Assembly (NCBI GenBank): GCA_963770245.1
Contig: CAVYOX010000015.1
Span: 1-64,000 of the forward strand
DNA length: 64,000 nucleotides
Source: PALSA-270 sp963770245
GTDB taxonomy: Bacteria > Acidobacteriota > Terriglobia > Terriglobales > Acidobacteriaceae
Direction of reading: 5' to 3'
This document shows, one piece after another, positions 34,151-42,544 of this stretch; positions within the stretch are counted from its first letter, which is position 1; each line of letters opens with the position of its first letter. The position numbers and the translations under genes were made by a program. The notes beneath the pieces were generated by a model. It searched no databases, was not told the DNA's origin, and saw nothing but the letters and a program-made list of their open reading frames with translations.

Positions 34151-35746
34151 TCACTCGGCTACCCTTACCCCGCCGCCGCCGGGATCATTCTTCTTCAGAA
34201 CAAAAGCCAGACAGAACATGATCGCCGCTCCGACAGAAAGAACCATAAAAGTATCGATGTATGCCAGGCTTGCCGCCTGTGCTTGTAGGGATTGATAAAT
34301 CCTGGCGTAAGCCGTCATTTGCGCCTCGCTCCTGCCCACACCGGAGGTAGCCAGATGATGAGCTAGGGCGTTCGCGGCGTTGGCAAAATTGGGATTGTCG
34401 ACCCGGGCGTTCTGCACCAGCCTCCCCTGATGGAACTGCGAGCGCCGCGCAATCAACGTAGTGACCAGGGACGTGCCCACGCTACTTCCCATGTTACGCA
34501 TGAAATTGACGATTCCGGCGACTGCGTTGTTCTTCTCGGGTGCAATTCCGATGTAAGCCACCAGTGTAATCGGCACGAACAGGAAGCCCAAACCGATTAC
34601 CTGGGCGATGCGCAGCCAGGTGGCGGCGCTGAAGCTGATCTGCAAGTCAATTCGCTTCGTGGAATAGAACATCGCTATGGAAAGTGCGAGCCAGCCGAAG
34701 GCGATCAGGTAGCGCGCCTGAATCTTTGTGGTCAGTTGGCCCATGATGGGCATCTCAAACAGCAAAACGAGGCCCCCGGCCGAAAGAGCAAGCCCCGCCA
34801 GTTGGGAGGTGTATCCCACGAGCGTCTGCAGGAACTGCGGCATCAGCACCAGGCTGCTGAACAACAGAATTCCCAGAGTGAACATCATCAGGCTGGAACT
34901 AGCGAAGTTAAAGCTCCTGAACATGCGGACGTCGATGATAGGTGCCTTTTGATACCACTCCCAAATCACCAGCGAGATCAGGCACACGGTTGCGACGACG
35001 ACTAAAGTCGTGATGAACTGTGACCCGAACCAGTCATCTTCCTGGCCCTTGTCGAGTAGCACCTGCAAGGCTCCGATGCCAAGCGCCAGCAGAGCGATGC
35101 CAACGTAGTCCAGCTTGACCCCGGCTGCCTTGAGCTTGCTTAAATAAGGAGGATCTTCGACAAAACGCCGTACCAGAAACCAGGTGGCCACGCCGACAGG
35201 AAGATTGATGAAGAAGATCCATCGCCAGGAATAGTTGAAAGTAATCCACCCGCCCAGCGTCGGCCCGATCGTGGGCGCCATGATCGCCGTAATCCCATAC
35301 AGGGCAAACGCCAGGCCGCGCTGTTGTGGTGGAAACGTGTCTGCCAGAATGGCCTGCGCCATCGGCTGTAGCCCGCCCCCGCCCGCGCCTTGTAATACCC
35401 GGAAGAGCAGGAGAAAGCCGAGACTCGGCGCGATGCCGCACAGCAAAGAGCTCACGGTAAAGACGGCCAAACAGGACATGAAGAAGCGCTTACGCCCTAA
35501 AGCGCCGGCGAGCCAGCCACTGATCGGCAGGATGATGGCATTCGAGACCAGGTAAGAAGTCAACACCCACGTGCTTTGGTCGTTGCTGGCCCCAAGATTT
35601 CCGGCCATGTACGGGAGAGCCACGTTGGCGATGCTGGTGTCGAGCACCTCCATGAAAGCCGCCATCGCGACCACGACTGCAATCAGCCAGGGATTGTACT
35701 TAGGCTGCCAAATGTCTTGGTCGAGTGTGATCGCAGCAGAACTCAT
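34151..35746 (-). CDS. MFS drug exporter, EmrB-like (DHA2 family)
   Basis: The 531-residue protein has 14 hydrophobic segments. EmrB-type signatures are AAFMEVLDTSIANVALPYMA in helix 1, SGWLAGALGRKRFFMSC for motif A and LGGWITFNYSWRWIFFINLP for motif C. It is the third gene of a TolC-HlyD-EmrB operon (38 bases after the HlyD gene). It would export a hydrophobic drug or metabolite across the inner membrane into the periplasmic adaptor. The substrate is not deducible and no regulator gene is adjacent. Confidence 0.93.
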   Translation of the reverse strand: MSSAAITLDQDIWQPKYNPWLIAVVVAMAAFMEVLDTSIANVALPYMAGNLGASNDQSTWVLTSYLVSNAIILPISGWLAGALGRKRFFMSCLAVFTVSSLLCGIAPSLGFLLLFRVLQGAGGGGLQPMAQAILADTFPPQQRGLAFALYGITAIMAPTIGPTLGGWITFNYSWRWIFFINLPVGVATWFLVRRFVEDPPYLSKLKAAGVKLDYVGIALLALGIGALQVLLDKGQEDDWFGSQFITTLVVVATVCLISLVIWEWYQKAPIIDVRMFRSFNFASSSLMMFTLGILLFSSLVLMPQFLQTLVGYTSQLAGLALSAGGLVLLFEMPIMGQLTTKIQARYLIAFGWLALSIAMFYSTKRIDLQISFSAATWLRIAQVIGLGFLFVPITLVAYIGIAPEKNNAVAGIVNFMRNMGSSVGTSLVTTLIARRSQFHQGRLVQNARVDNPNFANAANALAHHLATSGVGRSEAQMTAYARIYQSLQAQAASLAYIDTFMVLSVGAAIMFCLAFVLKKNDPGGGGVRVAE

Positions 35747-35784
35747 CTTACGGAGCTCATCGAATGGGGCTTATTGAGCGGAAC

Positions 35785-37038
35785 TCATCGCACGTACACG
35801 TCCGGTACCACGTTCATGCCCGGTCGAAGCCGTCGATCCTTGTTCTCGCCCGGATCCAGCACGATTTTTACCGGAATCCTCTGGACAATCTTGACGTAAT
35901 TTCCGGTGGCATTCTCCGGCGGAAGCAAGCTGAAGAGCGGGCCGGTCGCTCCCGCAATGCTGTCCACGTGGCCTTTCAGAGTCCGCCCGCTCGAATCCAC
36001 ATGGATCTCCGCTTTCTGTCCGACCTGCATGTGCTTAAGTTGCGTTTCCTTGAAATTGGCGGTGACCCATACTTCATCGAGAGGCACCACGGTGAGGAGT
36101 TGCTGCCCCTCCTGGACATTCATCCCAACCACGACCGTCTTATTTACTACACCGCTGACCGGAGCCACGATTCTCGCGTATCCGAGATTCAGTTGAGCCT
36201 GCTCGAGTAGCGCGCGCTTTTGCTCAACATCCGCGATCAAACCTCGCACCCGCGCCCGCGTCGACGACACCTGTTGGGGCCCGGTTTCCGCATATTGGTG
36301 ATTCGCGTCGGCTTGTGTCAGGCGACTCCGCGCCTGTTGGACGAATTGCTCGGCTGCGGACTCGCTAGCGCGGGCCGCCGACACGGTCGCCGTGCTCGAC
36401 TTGGCGGTGGCCAAGGCTTGATCGTAGATTTGCTGCGAGACCTCCCGCTTGTCGACCAGTAACTTGTAGCGGTGTAGATCGTCCTGCGCCCTTACGTCAT
36501 TTGCCTCCGCAGCCTCCAGCTGGGAATGAGCGGCGGTGAGTTGCTTCTCAGCGGCGGCGACTCCGGCGTTCGCGTCTTCAATGCCGGACGCAGTGAATCT
36601 CAGTTGGCTGGAAGAGTTCACCGAGGTGATCGGCACGGTGATATTCAGCGATTGGGCTGTCGCTTCGGCGTTGGCAAGGTTGGCTTGCGCCTGCGCGAGC
36701 GCGACCTCATAGTCTTTCGGGTCAATTTCTACCAGTACGGTGCCTTTCTCCACCCACTGGTTGTCGTCTACGTTGACTCGCACCACATAGCCGGAGACAC
36801 GCGCACTAACGGGATAGAGGTGAACATCCGCCTGGGCATCGTCCGTCGATTCGTAGCTGCCTAAGTGGCGCCAGAGCAAAACGCCGCCGACAATCACCAT
36901 GCTCACGACCAGAATTGCGATATTTCTGCGGCGATTGGAAGCGCGCCGGAGCGGTGTGCGGTTCCGATCCGCCAAGGGCTGATCCGGGGCTTCTTTGTCT
37001 GCCTCAGGTACGGAACGGGATAAAGTCTCTTCCGCCAT
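35785..37038 (-). CDS. HlyD/EmrA-like membrane fusion protein
   Basis: The 417-residue protein has a short cytoplasmic start and one membrane anchor (RRNIAILVVSMVIVGGVLLW). The first half of the lipoyl domain follows (ARVSGYVVRVNVDDNQWVEK). A long coiled-coil hairpin runs roughly from residue 110 to 270, then come the second lipoyl half (VAPVSGVVNKTVVVGMNVQE) and a C-terminal beta-barrel domain ending in the EmrA-typical PGMNVVPDV. It bridges the EmrB-like pump and the TolC-like channel. It starts two bases after the outer-membrane gene stop, so translation is coupled. Confidence 0.93.
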   Translation of the reverse strand: MAEETLSRSVPEADKEAPDQPLADRNRTPLRRASNRRRNIAILVVSMVIVGGVLLWRHLGSYESTDDAQADVHLYPVSARVSGYVVRVNVDDNQWVEKGTVLVEIDPKDYEVALAQAQANLANAEATAQSLNITVPITSVNSSSQLRFTASGIEDANAGVAAAEKQLTAAHSQLEAAEANDVRAQDDLHRYKLLVDKREVSQQIYDQALATAKSSTATVSAARASESAAEQFVQQARSRLTQADANHQYAETGPQQVSSTRARVRGLIADVEQKRALLEQAQLNLGYARIVAPVSGVVNKTVVVGMNVQEGQQLLTVVPLDEVWVTANFKETQLKHMQVGQKAEIHVDSSGRTLKGHVDSIAGATGPLFSLLPPENATGNYVKIVQRIPVKIVLDPGENKDRRLRPGMNVVPDVYVR

Positions 37039-37040
37039 GT

Positions 37041-38486
37041 TCAGTTTCCTTTGAAGAATTCCTTGACTCCCTGCTCGCCGATGCCCAGAGCCCGAACCAG
37101 CGAAATTTTCGCATAATTATAGTTGTACAGACTCGATATGTACTGTTCGTGGGCACTCGCGACAGCCTCTTGCGACTGCACCACTTCCACGGTATCGGTG
37201 ACACCGGCGCTGAAACGATCGCGCGACTGAACCAGCGTCTCTTCCGCCAAATCAATGTTGCTGCGCGCCACGTTCACCTGTTCCGCCGACGACTGCAGGT
37301 TCAGCATCGCGGCGCGCACGTCGGAATCGATCTGCGCTCGCAGGTTCTCCAGGCGCTCGCGGCTCTGTTCGAGTCTCGCATTGGCCTGCAAGACATCGGC
37401 GTGAACACTGCCGCCTTGAAAGATCGGAATCGACAGCGTCCCGCGCACGTCGGCCACTGTCGTCGACGTGGAGGGATGCGACCCCGCCAGTCCATAATCT
37501 GCATTAAAAGAAAGCGACGGGAGATATCCGGCCGCCGCTGACTTGCGGGAATATTCCGCCGCTCGTACGTCGGTCATGGCGGCCTGGTAATCGGAACGCG
37601 ATGTGTAGGCTCGTTGCAGCGCCTCATCGACAGTGATGGCTTCGAATGGCTGGTACGGCGATTTGTCGGTCAAGTCGAATTCCTGCCCCGGAGCCAAACC
37701 GATGACGCGGGCTACGGTCAACTTCTGGATGGCGAAGTTGTTCTTCGCCTGGATCAACTGTTGTTGGCGGGTCTGGAACTCGACCTTGGTGCGCAGGCCG
37801 TCGATGTCGGGCGAAGTGCCGGCATCGATCTGGTCCGCAGCCTGATCGTAGAGCGCTTTTGCCGTCTTCACCTGCGCCTCTGCGGTTTCGATGCGCGCTT
37901 CGTCGGCGATGGCCTGCAAATAAACATAGCCCACGGCAAGCACGACGAGGTCGCGAGCATCCCTGAACGTAGAATCAGCCGATTTCAGAGTTTGGCTCGC
38001 CGCTCGCGTGGCATCGATCGACTTCCAGTCGAACAAGCTTTGGGCCACACTGGCACGCGCATCAAAGTAAGAAAAAGGGCCAACGGAGTGCGGGAGGGGA
38101 ACTCCGGCAAAACTGGTAAGGCCGAGTTCGGCGAGATTAATCTTGGAGGCGTCCACATAAGGCGCTGCACTTACATGTGGTAAGAGAGCGCTCAACTGCT
38201 CCCAGCGCTGTCCGCGAGCCGAGCCGATGTCCGCATGCGAAAGTAGCAGCCCCAGATTTTGCTTCAGCCCGCGGTTGATGGCATCCTCTAACGAGAGTGG
38301 TATAACGCCAGGAACAAGCTTGGCTGGCACACTGCCCGCAAACGGGCTCACGCCACCGGTACCCGGAATAGCCTGGCCTGGACTGCTCGAACCAGGCGTT
38401 GACTCGGTTTGGGCAAGAGACATGCCTGCTCCGCAAATCAAGACTCCGGAGAGCAAGAAAAAACAACGGCGCGTGTGTATTCTCAA
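37041..38486 (-). CDS. TolC-family outer-membrane efflux protein (TTG start)
   Basis: A TTG at 38486 is preferred to the ATG at 38540. GGAGG lies exactly five bases before it, and the resulting signal peptide (RIHTRRCFFLLSGVLICGAG, then MSLAQ) is at the N-terminus. The 481-residue protein has the two duplicated helical-barrel halves of TolC. Examples are LEDAINRGLKQNLGLLLSHA early on, ARASVAQSLFDWKSIDATRA, and GTLSIPIFQGGSVHADVLQA with long coiled coils and AEETLVQSRDRFSAGVTDTV. It forms the trimeric exit duct of the tripartite pump and is the first gene of the operon. Confidence 0.92.
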   Translation of the reverse strand: MRIHTRRCFFLLSGVLICGAGMSLAQTESTPGSSSPGQAIPGTGGVSPFAGSVPAKLVPGVIPLSLEDAINRGLKQNLGLLLSHADIGSARGQRWEQLSALLPHVSAAPYVDASKINLAELGLTSFAGVPLPHSVGPFSYFDARASVAQSLFDWKSIDATRAASQTLKSADSTFRDARDLVVLAVGYVYLQAIADEARIETAEAQVKTAKALYDQAADQIDAGTSPDIDGLRTKVEFQTRQQQLIQAKNNFAIQKLTVARVIGLAPGQEFDLTDKSPYQPFEAITVDEALQRAYTSRSDYQAAMTDVRAAEYSRKSAAAGYLPSLSFNADYGLAGSHPSTSTTVADVRGTLSIPIFQGGSVHADVLQANARLEQSRERLENLRAQIDSDVRAAMLNLQSSAEQVNVARSNIDLAEETLVQSRDRFSAGVTDTVEVVQSQEAVASAHEQYISSLYNYNYAKISLVRALGIGEQGVKEFFKGN

Positions 38487-38660
38487 AGGAGCCTCCTCTA
38501 ACGGTCGAGTCTTTTGCTGCGGTCGTGCCGGGAGGCCCATATCCTAGTCTGGCCGGTTATCTCTAGCAAATGAATTCAAGATCGATGGCGGTCGAAAGCA
38601 GCAGAGGTGATTTCCCTGGCAAAGCGCCTGCCCGCCAAACACGGGCATCGGCCTCCGGTG

Positions 38661-38943
38661 TCAGATACTTAGGACTGGAAATGGCGAATCGCGTACCATC
38701 GCATAGGTCAGATCCCGCAGGCGGCCATCAGTTCCTGATTGAGGACTTCTCCCGACGATCAGTGCATCCGCGTCAAATCTCCGAGCAGCCTCAAGCAGCG
38801 CCTCCTATAGCTGGCGGGTCAAAGACATGGATCAGCGACACCTGTGCGGCAAACAGGGCCGCGGCCCTTTTTACGTAAGGGGCCATGGCAATGCAGGATG
38901 ACGAGAAGTCCACCGGAAAGAGGATGTTTGTGATCAGCCCCAT
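38661..38943 (-). pseudogene. Universal stress protein (UspA) with internal deletion
   Basis: From the ATG at 38943 the frame reads MGLITNILFPVDFSSSCIAM and AALFAAQVSLIHVFDPPA, a normal UspA N-terminus, then stops. In another frame the sequence continues LLEAARRFDADALIVGRSPQ, then LRDLTYAMVRDSPFPVLSI and a stop at 38661. That is a normal UspA C-terminus, with GRS at the nucleotide-binding site. The two parts add up to about 94 codons, against about 140 in intact proteins. Some 45-50 central codons are missing and the remainder is out of frame. It lies between two unrelated transporter loci. Confidence 0.8.
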
Positions 38944-39144
38944 AGGTGCGCCTCTTGTAACACCGCGGAAGACTCCATCTTCTCAAAGCAATGTGAAGAA
39001 TACGAAATCATGGCGATTCGTGGCATTCTGGACACCTTGGCGATCGGCTATGACCGCGATCGTCGAGCGGCGTTCCTCTCGACCGACGACCGCTGGCCAC
39101 CCAACCGTCGAATACAACCCGACCCCGGCCTGGTTCACGGCTCC

Positions 39145-40905
39145 CTATCCACTATCACTGAGATGGAGAAATTCGAACTGCGGGGCGGCGATGTCTTCAA
39201 AAATGACTTGCTTGTCCAGCTCGAGCGCTGCCCGCCGCATATGACGAACCAGACTCCACACGCCCAGACCGATTGCGAGGAAGACGATACCCAAGGAGTG
39301 GTTCATCAGGGTGTCAAACTCCAGCTCTGAAGTCACCCCGGCAAAGGCAAGGAATCCCAACACATACACGATGACGACGACCACGGCAGAGTGCTCAAAA
39401 GGCGGGTAGGTGCAGGTAAATGGAAGTTTGCGGAAGCGGACCAGCAAAATCTCAGCCAGTAGCACGGACCATGCAGCCACCAGTGCGGTGTGCAGCCAGG
39501 CCACCGTCCATCCCCAGAAATAGACGTAGATGGGAAACGCGATCCCGAACAGCCAGGGCAAGACAAAACTGAGCATCAGCCGGCGACTGAGTGCAACCGA
39601 ATGGTCGGCGTTTTTGTCGAGCAGCAGGCGAAAGATCCAGTTGGCTTGCAGATGGGCGGGGATATCGAAGATGAACCGAATTCCGGTCAGAACGCAGTAA
39701 CTCAAAATCAGGGGAATCGAGAGCAGCTCCGCGGACGGGAACTTCCCCACACCCTGTCCATCAAAAGCCGCCAGAAGCGCCCGCGAAGCTAATACCATGC
39801 CGAGACTGGCGAATCCGGCAAATGCCAAAGCGTGCGCCTCATTGCGGAGCAACGTCTTTAGCACAAAGCGGTACCCCGCGCGCTGCACAGGCGTGCGGAG
39901 GATCGAGTAGTCAAGCCCCCGGAAGATCCACGAGGTGCGGACCCCGAGACTGCCGGGAGGCAGATCCGCCATCTCGGGCAAGCGGACAAAACACCGCCGG
40001 TAGCTTAGGGTGTAGGTGGCAACTGCCCCCAGGCAGGCGAAAACGACCGCCGGGATGGCGAGGTGCCCTAGTTGCGCCAGAGACGGGCTGGCCCGGCCGC
40101 GCAGCAGCTGGCACCAGCCGAGAAACCAAACGGACGGAAGCAATCGCAGAGCGGAGTGGGGAGACCGCGGCAAAGTCAGGGTCAGGTGGGGAACGATGAA
40201 GCTGGTGGAGAGCGCGGCCAACAGAAAAATGAGGATCAGGCTACGAATGTAGAGCGAAATCCGGCGGAAAAGCGCGAAGGGCAAGAGCAGCATCAGTAGT
40301 CCGACCATGGCAAAAACCGCGAAGAAACTGAAGATGCTGGCCGCCATCACGACCAACGCGTGCACGGTCGCAAAGCGAACCACAAAGCTGAGAGTGGGCT
40401 GCGAGGCACCGACGACTGCGGGGAAAAGTAGGGACGACGCGCCATTCACGTCGATGGCGAACAGGCCGGCAAGGAAAACCAGAGCCACGGTGTTGGCGAG
40501 AAAAATTCGCGATGTGGGAATGGGCAGCGGCACCAAGTTGGCGAAGTCCCGACGATCGGGGAAAATGCTGTCCCACCACCACAGGGCCACGCCGCCGGTC
40601 ACCACCATGGAGAGCACGATAAAGAAATACTCGTCGGGCAATGCGGCGGTCAGGGGGTCAAAGTTGGTCTGGCCGCGCAACCATCGCAGCAGCGATCCGT
40701 ACTTGTCAAACAGGAACAGCGAGATAAACCCGCCGGGAACGGCCAATAGCGTCAGCACCAGGCCCAAGCTGAGGTTGAGTTCATCTTCCTCGCCGCTCCT
40801 GCCATGCAGGATGCGATTCATGAACAGTTGGACCAGCAAGGGGAAGGGGGTGCGGCCATAAGCCTTCCATGTGGCGGCCAGCGAAGTATGGGCCTGTCCC
40901 CTCAT
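39145..40905 (-). CDS. Polytopic ABC-transporter permease-like membrane protein
   Basis: The 586-residue protein has many hydrophobic segments (at least 12), for example LSLGLVLTLLAVPGGFISLF, LSMVVTGGVALWWWDSIFPD and VVVVIVYVLGFLAFAGV. A short cytoplasmic C-terminus follows. No known permease family motif is recognised. Its start overlaps the stop of the ABC ATPase gene in an ATGA, which makes it the membrane partner of that ATPase. The pairing resembles ABC-2-type exporters, but the fold cannot be confirmed by eye. Substrate unknown. Confidence 0.85.
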   Translation of the reverse strand: MRGQAHTSLAATWKAYGRTPFPLLVQLFMNRILHGRSGEEDELNLSLGLVLTLLAVPGGFISLFLFDKYGSLLRWLRGQTNFDPLTAALPDEYFFIVLSMVVTGGVALWWWDSIFPDRRDFANLVPLPIPTSRIFLANTVALVFLAGLFAIDVNGASSLLFPAVVGASQPTLSFVVRFATVHALVVMAASIFSFFAVFAMVGLLMLLLPFALFRRISLYIRSLILIFLLAALSTSFIVPHLTLTLPRSPHSALRLLPSVWFLGWCQLLRGRASPSLAQLGHLAIPAVVFACLGAVATYTLSYRRCFVRLPEMADLPPGSLGVRTSWIFRGLDYSILRTPVQRAGYRFVLKTLLRNEAHALAFAGFASLGMVLASRALLAAFDGQGVGKFPSAELLSIPLILSYCVLTGIRFIFDIPAHLQANWIFRLLLDKNADHSVALSRRLMLSFVLPWLFGIAFPIYVYFWGWTVAWLHTALVAAWSVLLAEILLVRFRKLPFTCTYPPFEHSAVVVVIVYVLGFLAFAGVTSELEFDTLMNHSLGIVFLAIGLGVWSLVRHMRRAALELDKQVIFEDIAAPQFEFLHLSDSG

Positions 40906-41669
40906 GCTCGGCTGATGACCTCGATAATGCCGCGCGTGATCTCGTTCGGATCCCGGTCTTCGACCAGGTGATGGAACGTACCTTCGAGCGAAGATTGGCC
41001 GATGCCTCGCTGGATGTCCTCGGTTCTGCCGTGGGCGATTACCTTTCCTTTCCGCAGGATAAGCAGGTGAGAGCAGACACGTTCCACCACTTCGAGCACA
41101 TGGGAGCAGTAAAAGACTGCTTTCCCCTGTTGCCCGAGCGTCCGAATCAGATTCTTGAGAATGAGAGCGGAGACGACATCCAGCCCGGAGAGTGGCTCAT
41201 CGAGGATGAGCAAGTCGGGATTGTCCAAAAGGGATGCGATCAAGAGGATGCGCTGCCGCATGCCTTTCGAGTAGGAGGCCATCGAAGCGTGTCGACTCTG
41301 CGACAGGGACAAAAGTTCGAGCAGGCTGTCGATTTTTTCCCCCAGTGCGGGCTGCGGCATGCCGCGCAGAATACCGACCATCTCAAGGTATTCGCGGCCG
41401 CTAAGATAAGGATACAAATTGGGCTCCTCGGGGACGTAACCCAGGCGCTTGCGGTAGCGGACCAGGTCGTTGCGGATATCTTCTCCTTGAAACAGAACCT
41501 TCCCCCGGCTGGGTTCTAAGAGTCCGGTGAGCATCTTGACCGTGGTGCTCTTTCCGGAACCGTTCGGACCGAGACATCCCAAGATCTGCCCCGCCTGCAG
41601 TTCGAAGGTGACGTTCTCGACGGCCGGTATAGCGGAGTAGTACTTGGTCAGTTCGATGGTTTGGAGCAC
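40902..41669 (-). CDS. ABC transporter ATPase (ABC-2-type exporter)
   Basis: The 255-residue protein is a complete nucleotide-binding domain. Walker A is GPNGSGKSTT near residue 34, the signature is YSKGMRQRI, Walker B is DLLILDEPLSGLD and the switch His is in VFYCSHVLEVVERV. The linear arrangement, with VPEEPNLYPYLSGREYLEMV after the Q-loop, fits exporters of the DrrA/CcmA/Nod type. It overlaps the permease gene by four bases (ATGA) and would power export by that protein. No regulator is directly attached. Confidence 0.95.
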   Translation of the reverse strand: MLQTIELTKYYSAIPAVENVTFELQAGQILGCLGPNGSGKSTTVKMLTGLLEPSRGKVLFQGEDIRNDLVRYRKRLGYVPEEPNLYPYLSGREYLEMVGILRGMPQPALGEKIDSLLELLSLSQSRHASMASYSKGMRQRILLIASLLDNPDLLILDEPLSGLDVVSALILKNLIRTLGQQGKAVFYCSHVLEVVERVCSHLLILRKGKVIAHGRTEDIQRGIGQSSLEGTFHHLVEDRDPNEITRGIIEVISRA

Positions 41670-41715
41670 CCTATCCTCCGCTCTTTTCGAAGGTCACTCC
41701 CCCTTGCCCCGCCGG

Positions 41716-42108
41716 TCATTTCTGGCGGTCCGCCGAAATGTCCAGGACCCAGGATCTTTCCCCGGACCGTCCGTAGGCCTTGCCCTGCATATGATCCCCG
41801 CTTACCGTGAAATCAAAATGGTAGGTCAATTTGAGTCCACCATCGTCGCTGTCGTCGGCCGCGAAGGTGAGGTGACTTCCTTCCAATTTCCCGTCATAGA
41901 TCTGGGGCGGATTCTGTTTTTCGCTGGGGCCCGCCGTGCCCGAGATCTGGTCTCCGTTCTGCTTGAGCACAATCCGCACGGCGCCGGTGCCGCCCTCCTG
42001 ACCGCGAAGCTGTCCCGCCCAGGCGCCGGTGACGTCGGCCGCAGGCCGGGCGCTGAGCAGGCCTACCGCCGCGGCGATAAAACAGATCACGCTGTAGGTT
42101 TTCCGCAT
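41716..42108 (-). CDS. Small secreted beta-rich protein
   Basis: GGAGG precedes the ATG at 42108. The 130-residue protein has a signal peptide (MRKTYSVICFIAAAVGLLSA). The mature domain of about 105 residues shows alternating strands: DVTGAWAGQLRGQEGGTG, VRIVLKQNGDQISGTAGP, GKLEGSHLTFAADDSDDG and YHFDFTVSGDHMQGKAYG. It resembles small lipocalin-like barrels often seen in acidobacterial secretomes. It is divergent from the PadR regulator, shares its 97-base promoter region and is a likely regulatory target of it. Function unknown. Confidence 0.82.
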   Translation of the reverse strand: MRKTYSVICFIAAAVGLLSARPAADVTGAWAGQLRGQEGGTGAVRIVLKQNGDQISGTAGPSEKQNPPQIYDGKLEGSHLTFAADDSDDGGLKLTYHFDFTVSGDHMQGKAYGRSGERSWVLDISADRQK

Positions 42109-42139
42109 GCTTCCTCCTTCAGAAAGGACTGATTTAGAC

Positions 42140-42198
42140 CCTATGTAGATAACTACTCTACCACGTTTCGTCGGTTTGGGAGTAGAATTCTACATAGG
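42140..42198. promoter_or_regulatory. Inverted repeat pair, candidate PadR operator
   Basis: CCTATGTAG (42140-42148) and CTACATAGG (42190-42198) are exact reverse complements 41 bases apart, in the divergent promoter between the small secreted protein and the PadR gene. A nested GTAG-ATAA-CTAC palindrome lies at 42145-42156. ATGTAG/CTACAT half-sites are typical of PadR operators. The right arm ends only 7 bases before the padR ATG. Confidence 0.6.
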
Positions 42199-42205
42199 TC
42201 GCGAA

Positions 42206-42544
42206 ATGCATAACCCAGTGAAGCTTTCGCATACTTCGGCGCTGATTCTGCAAACCATCAGCCAGGGGTACTGTTACGGATTTGACATCATGGATGTCAC
42301 AGGTTTGCCGAGCGGCACGGTATACCCGGCGTTACGGCGGCTGGAGCGGGATGAACTGGTGCAATCGAAATGGGAAAGCGAAGCCCTGGCCGAAGGGCAG
42401 GATCGCCCCCCGCGTAAGAATTATCGATTGACCCGCCTGGGGAATGGAGCTCTAGCCGGCGCGGTCAAACGGTATCCCTTGTTGGAGCAGCTGACGCCGG
42501 AAGGCAAGACCAGATCCCGGCAGGGAATTGGGGTCAAATCGTGA
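42206..42544 (+). CDS. PadR-family transcriptional regulator
   Basis: The ATG at 42206 (MHNPVKLSHTSALILQTISQ) is the usual PadR start; an in-frame codon 30 bases earlier lies inside the operator. The 112-residue protein has the winged helix SHTSALILQTISQGYCYGFD, LPSGTVYPALRRLERDELVQ for the recognition helix, and wing PPRKNYRLTRLGNGAL. The C-terminal helix is short. In Acidobacteria PadR genes commonly sit directly before ADOP permease genes; here the next gene overlaps it (the GTG start shares bases with the TGA stop). Probably a repressor acting at the inverted repeat upstream. Confidence 0.9.
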   Translation: MHNPVKLSHTSALILQTISQGYCYGFDIMDVTGLPSGTVYPALRRLERDELVQSKWESEALAEGQDRPPRKNYRLTRLGNGALAGAVKRYPLLEQLTPEGKTRSRQGIGVKS

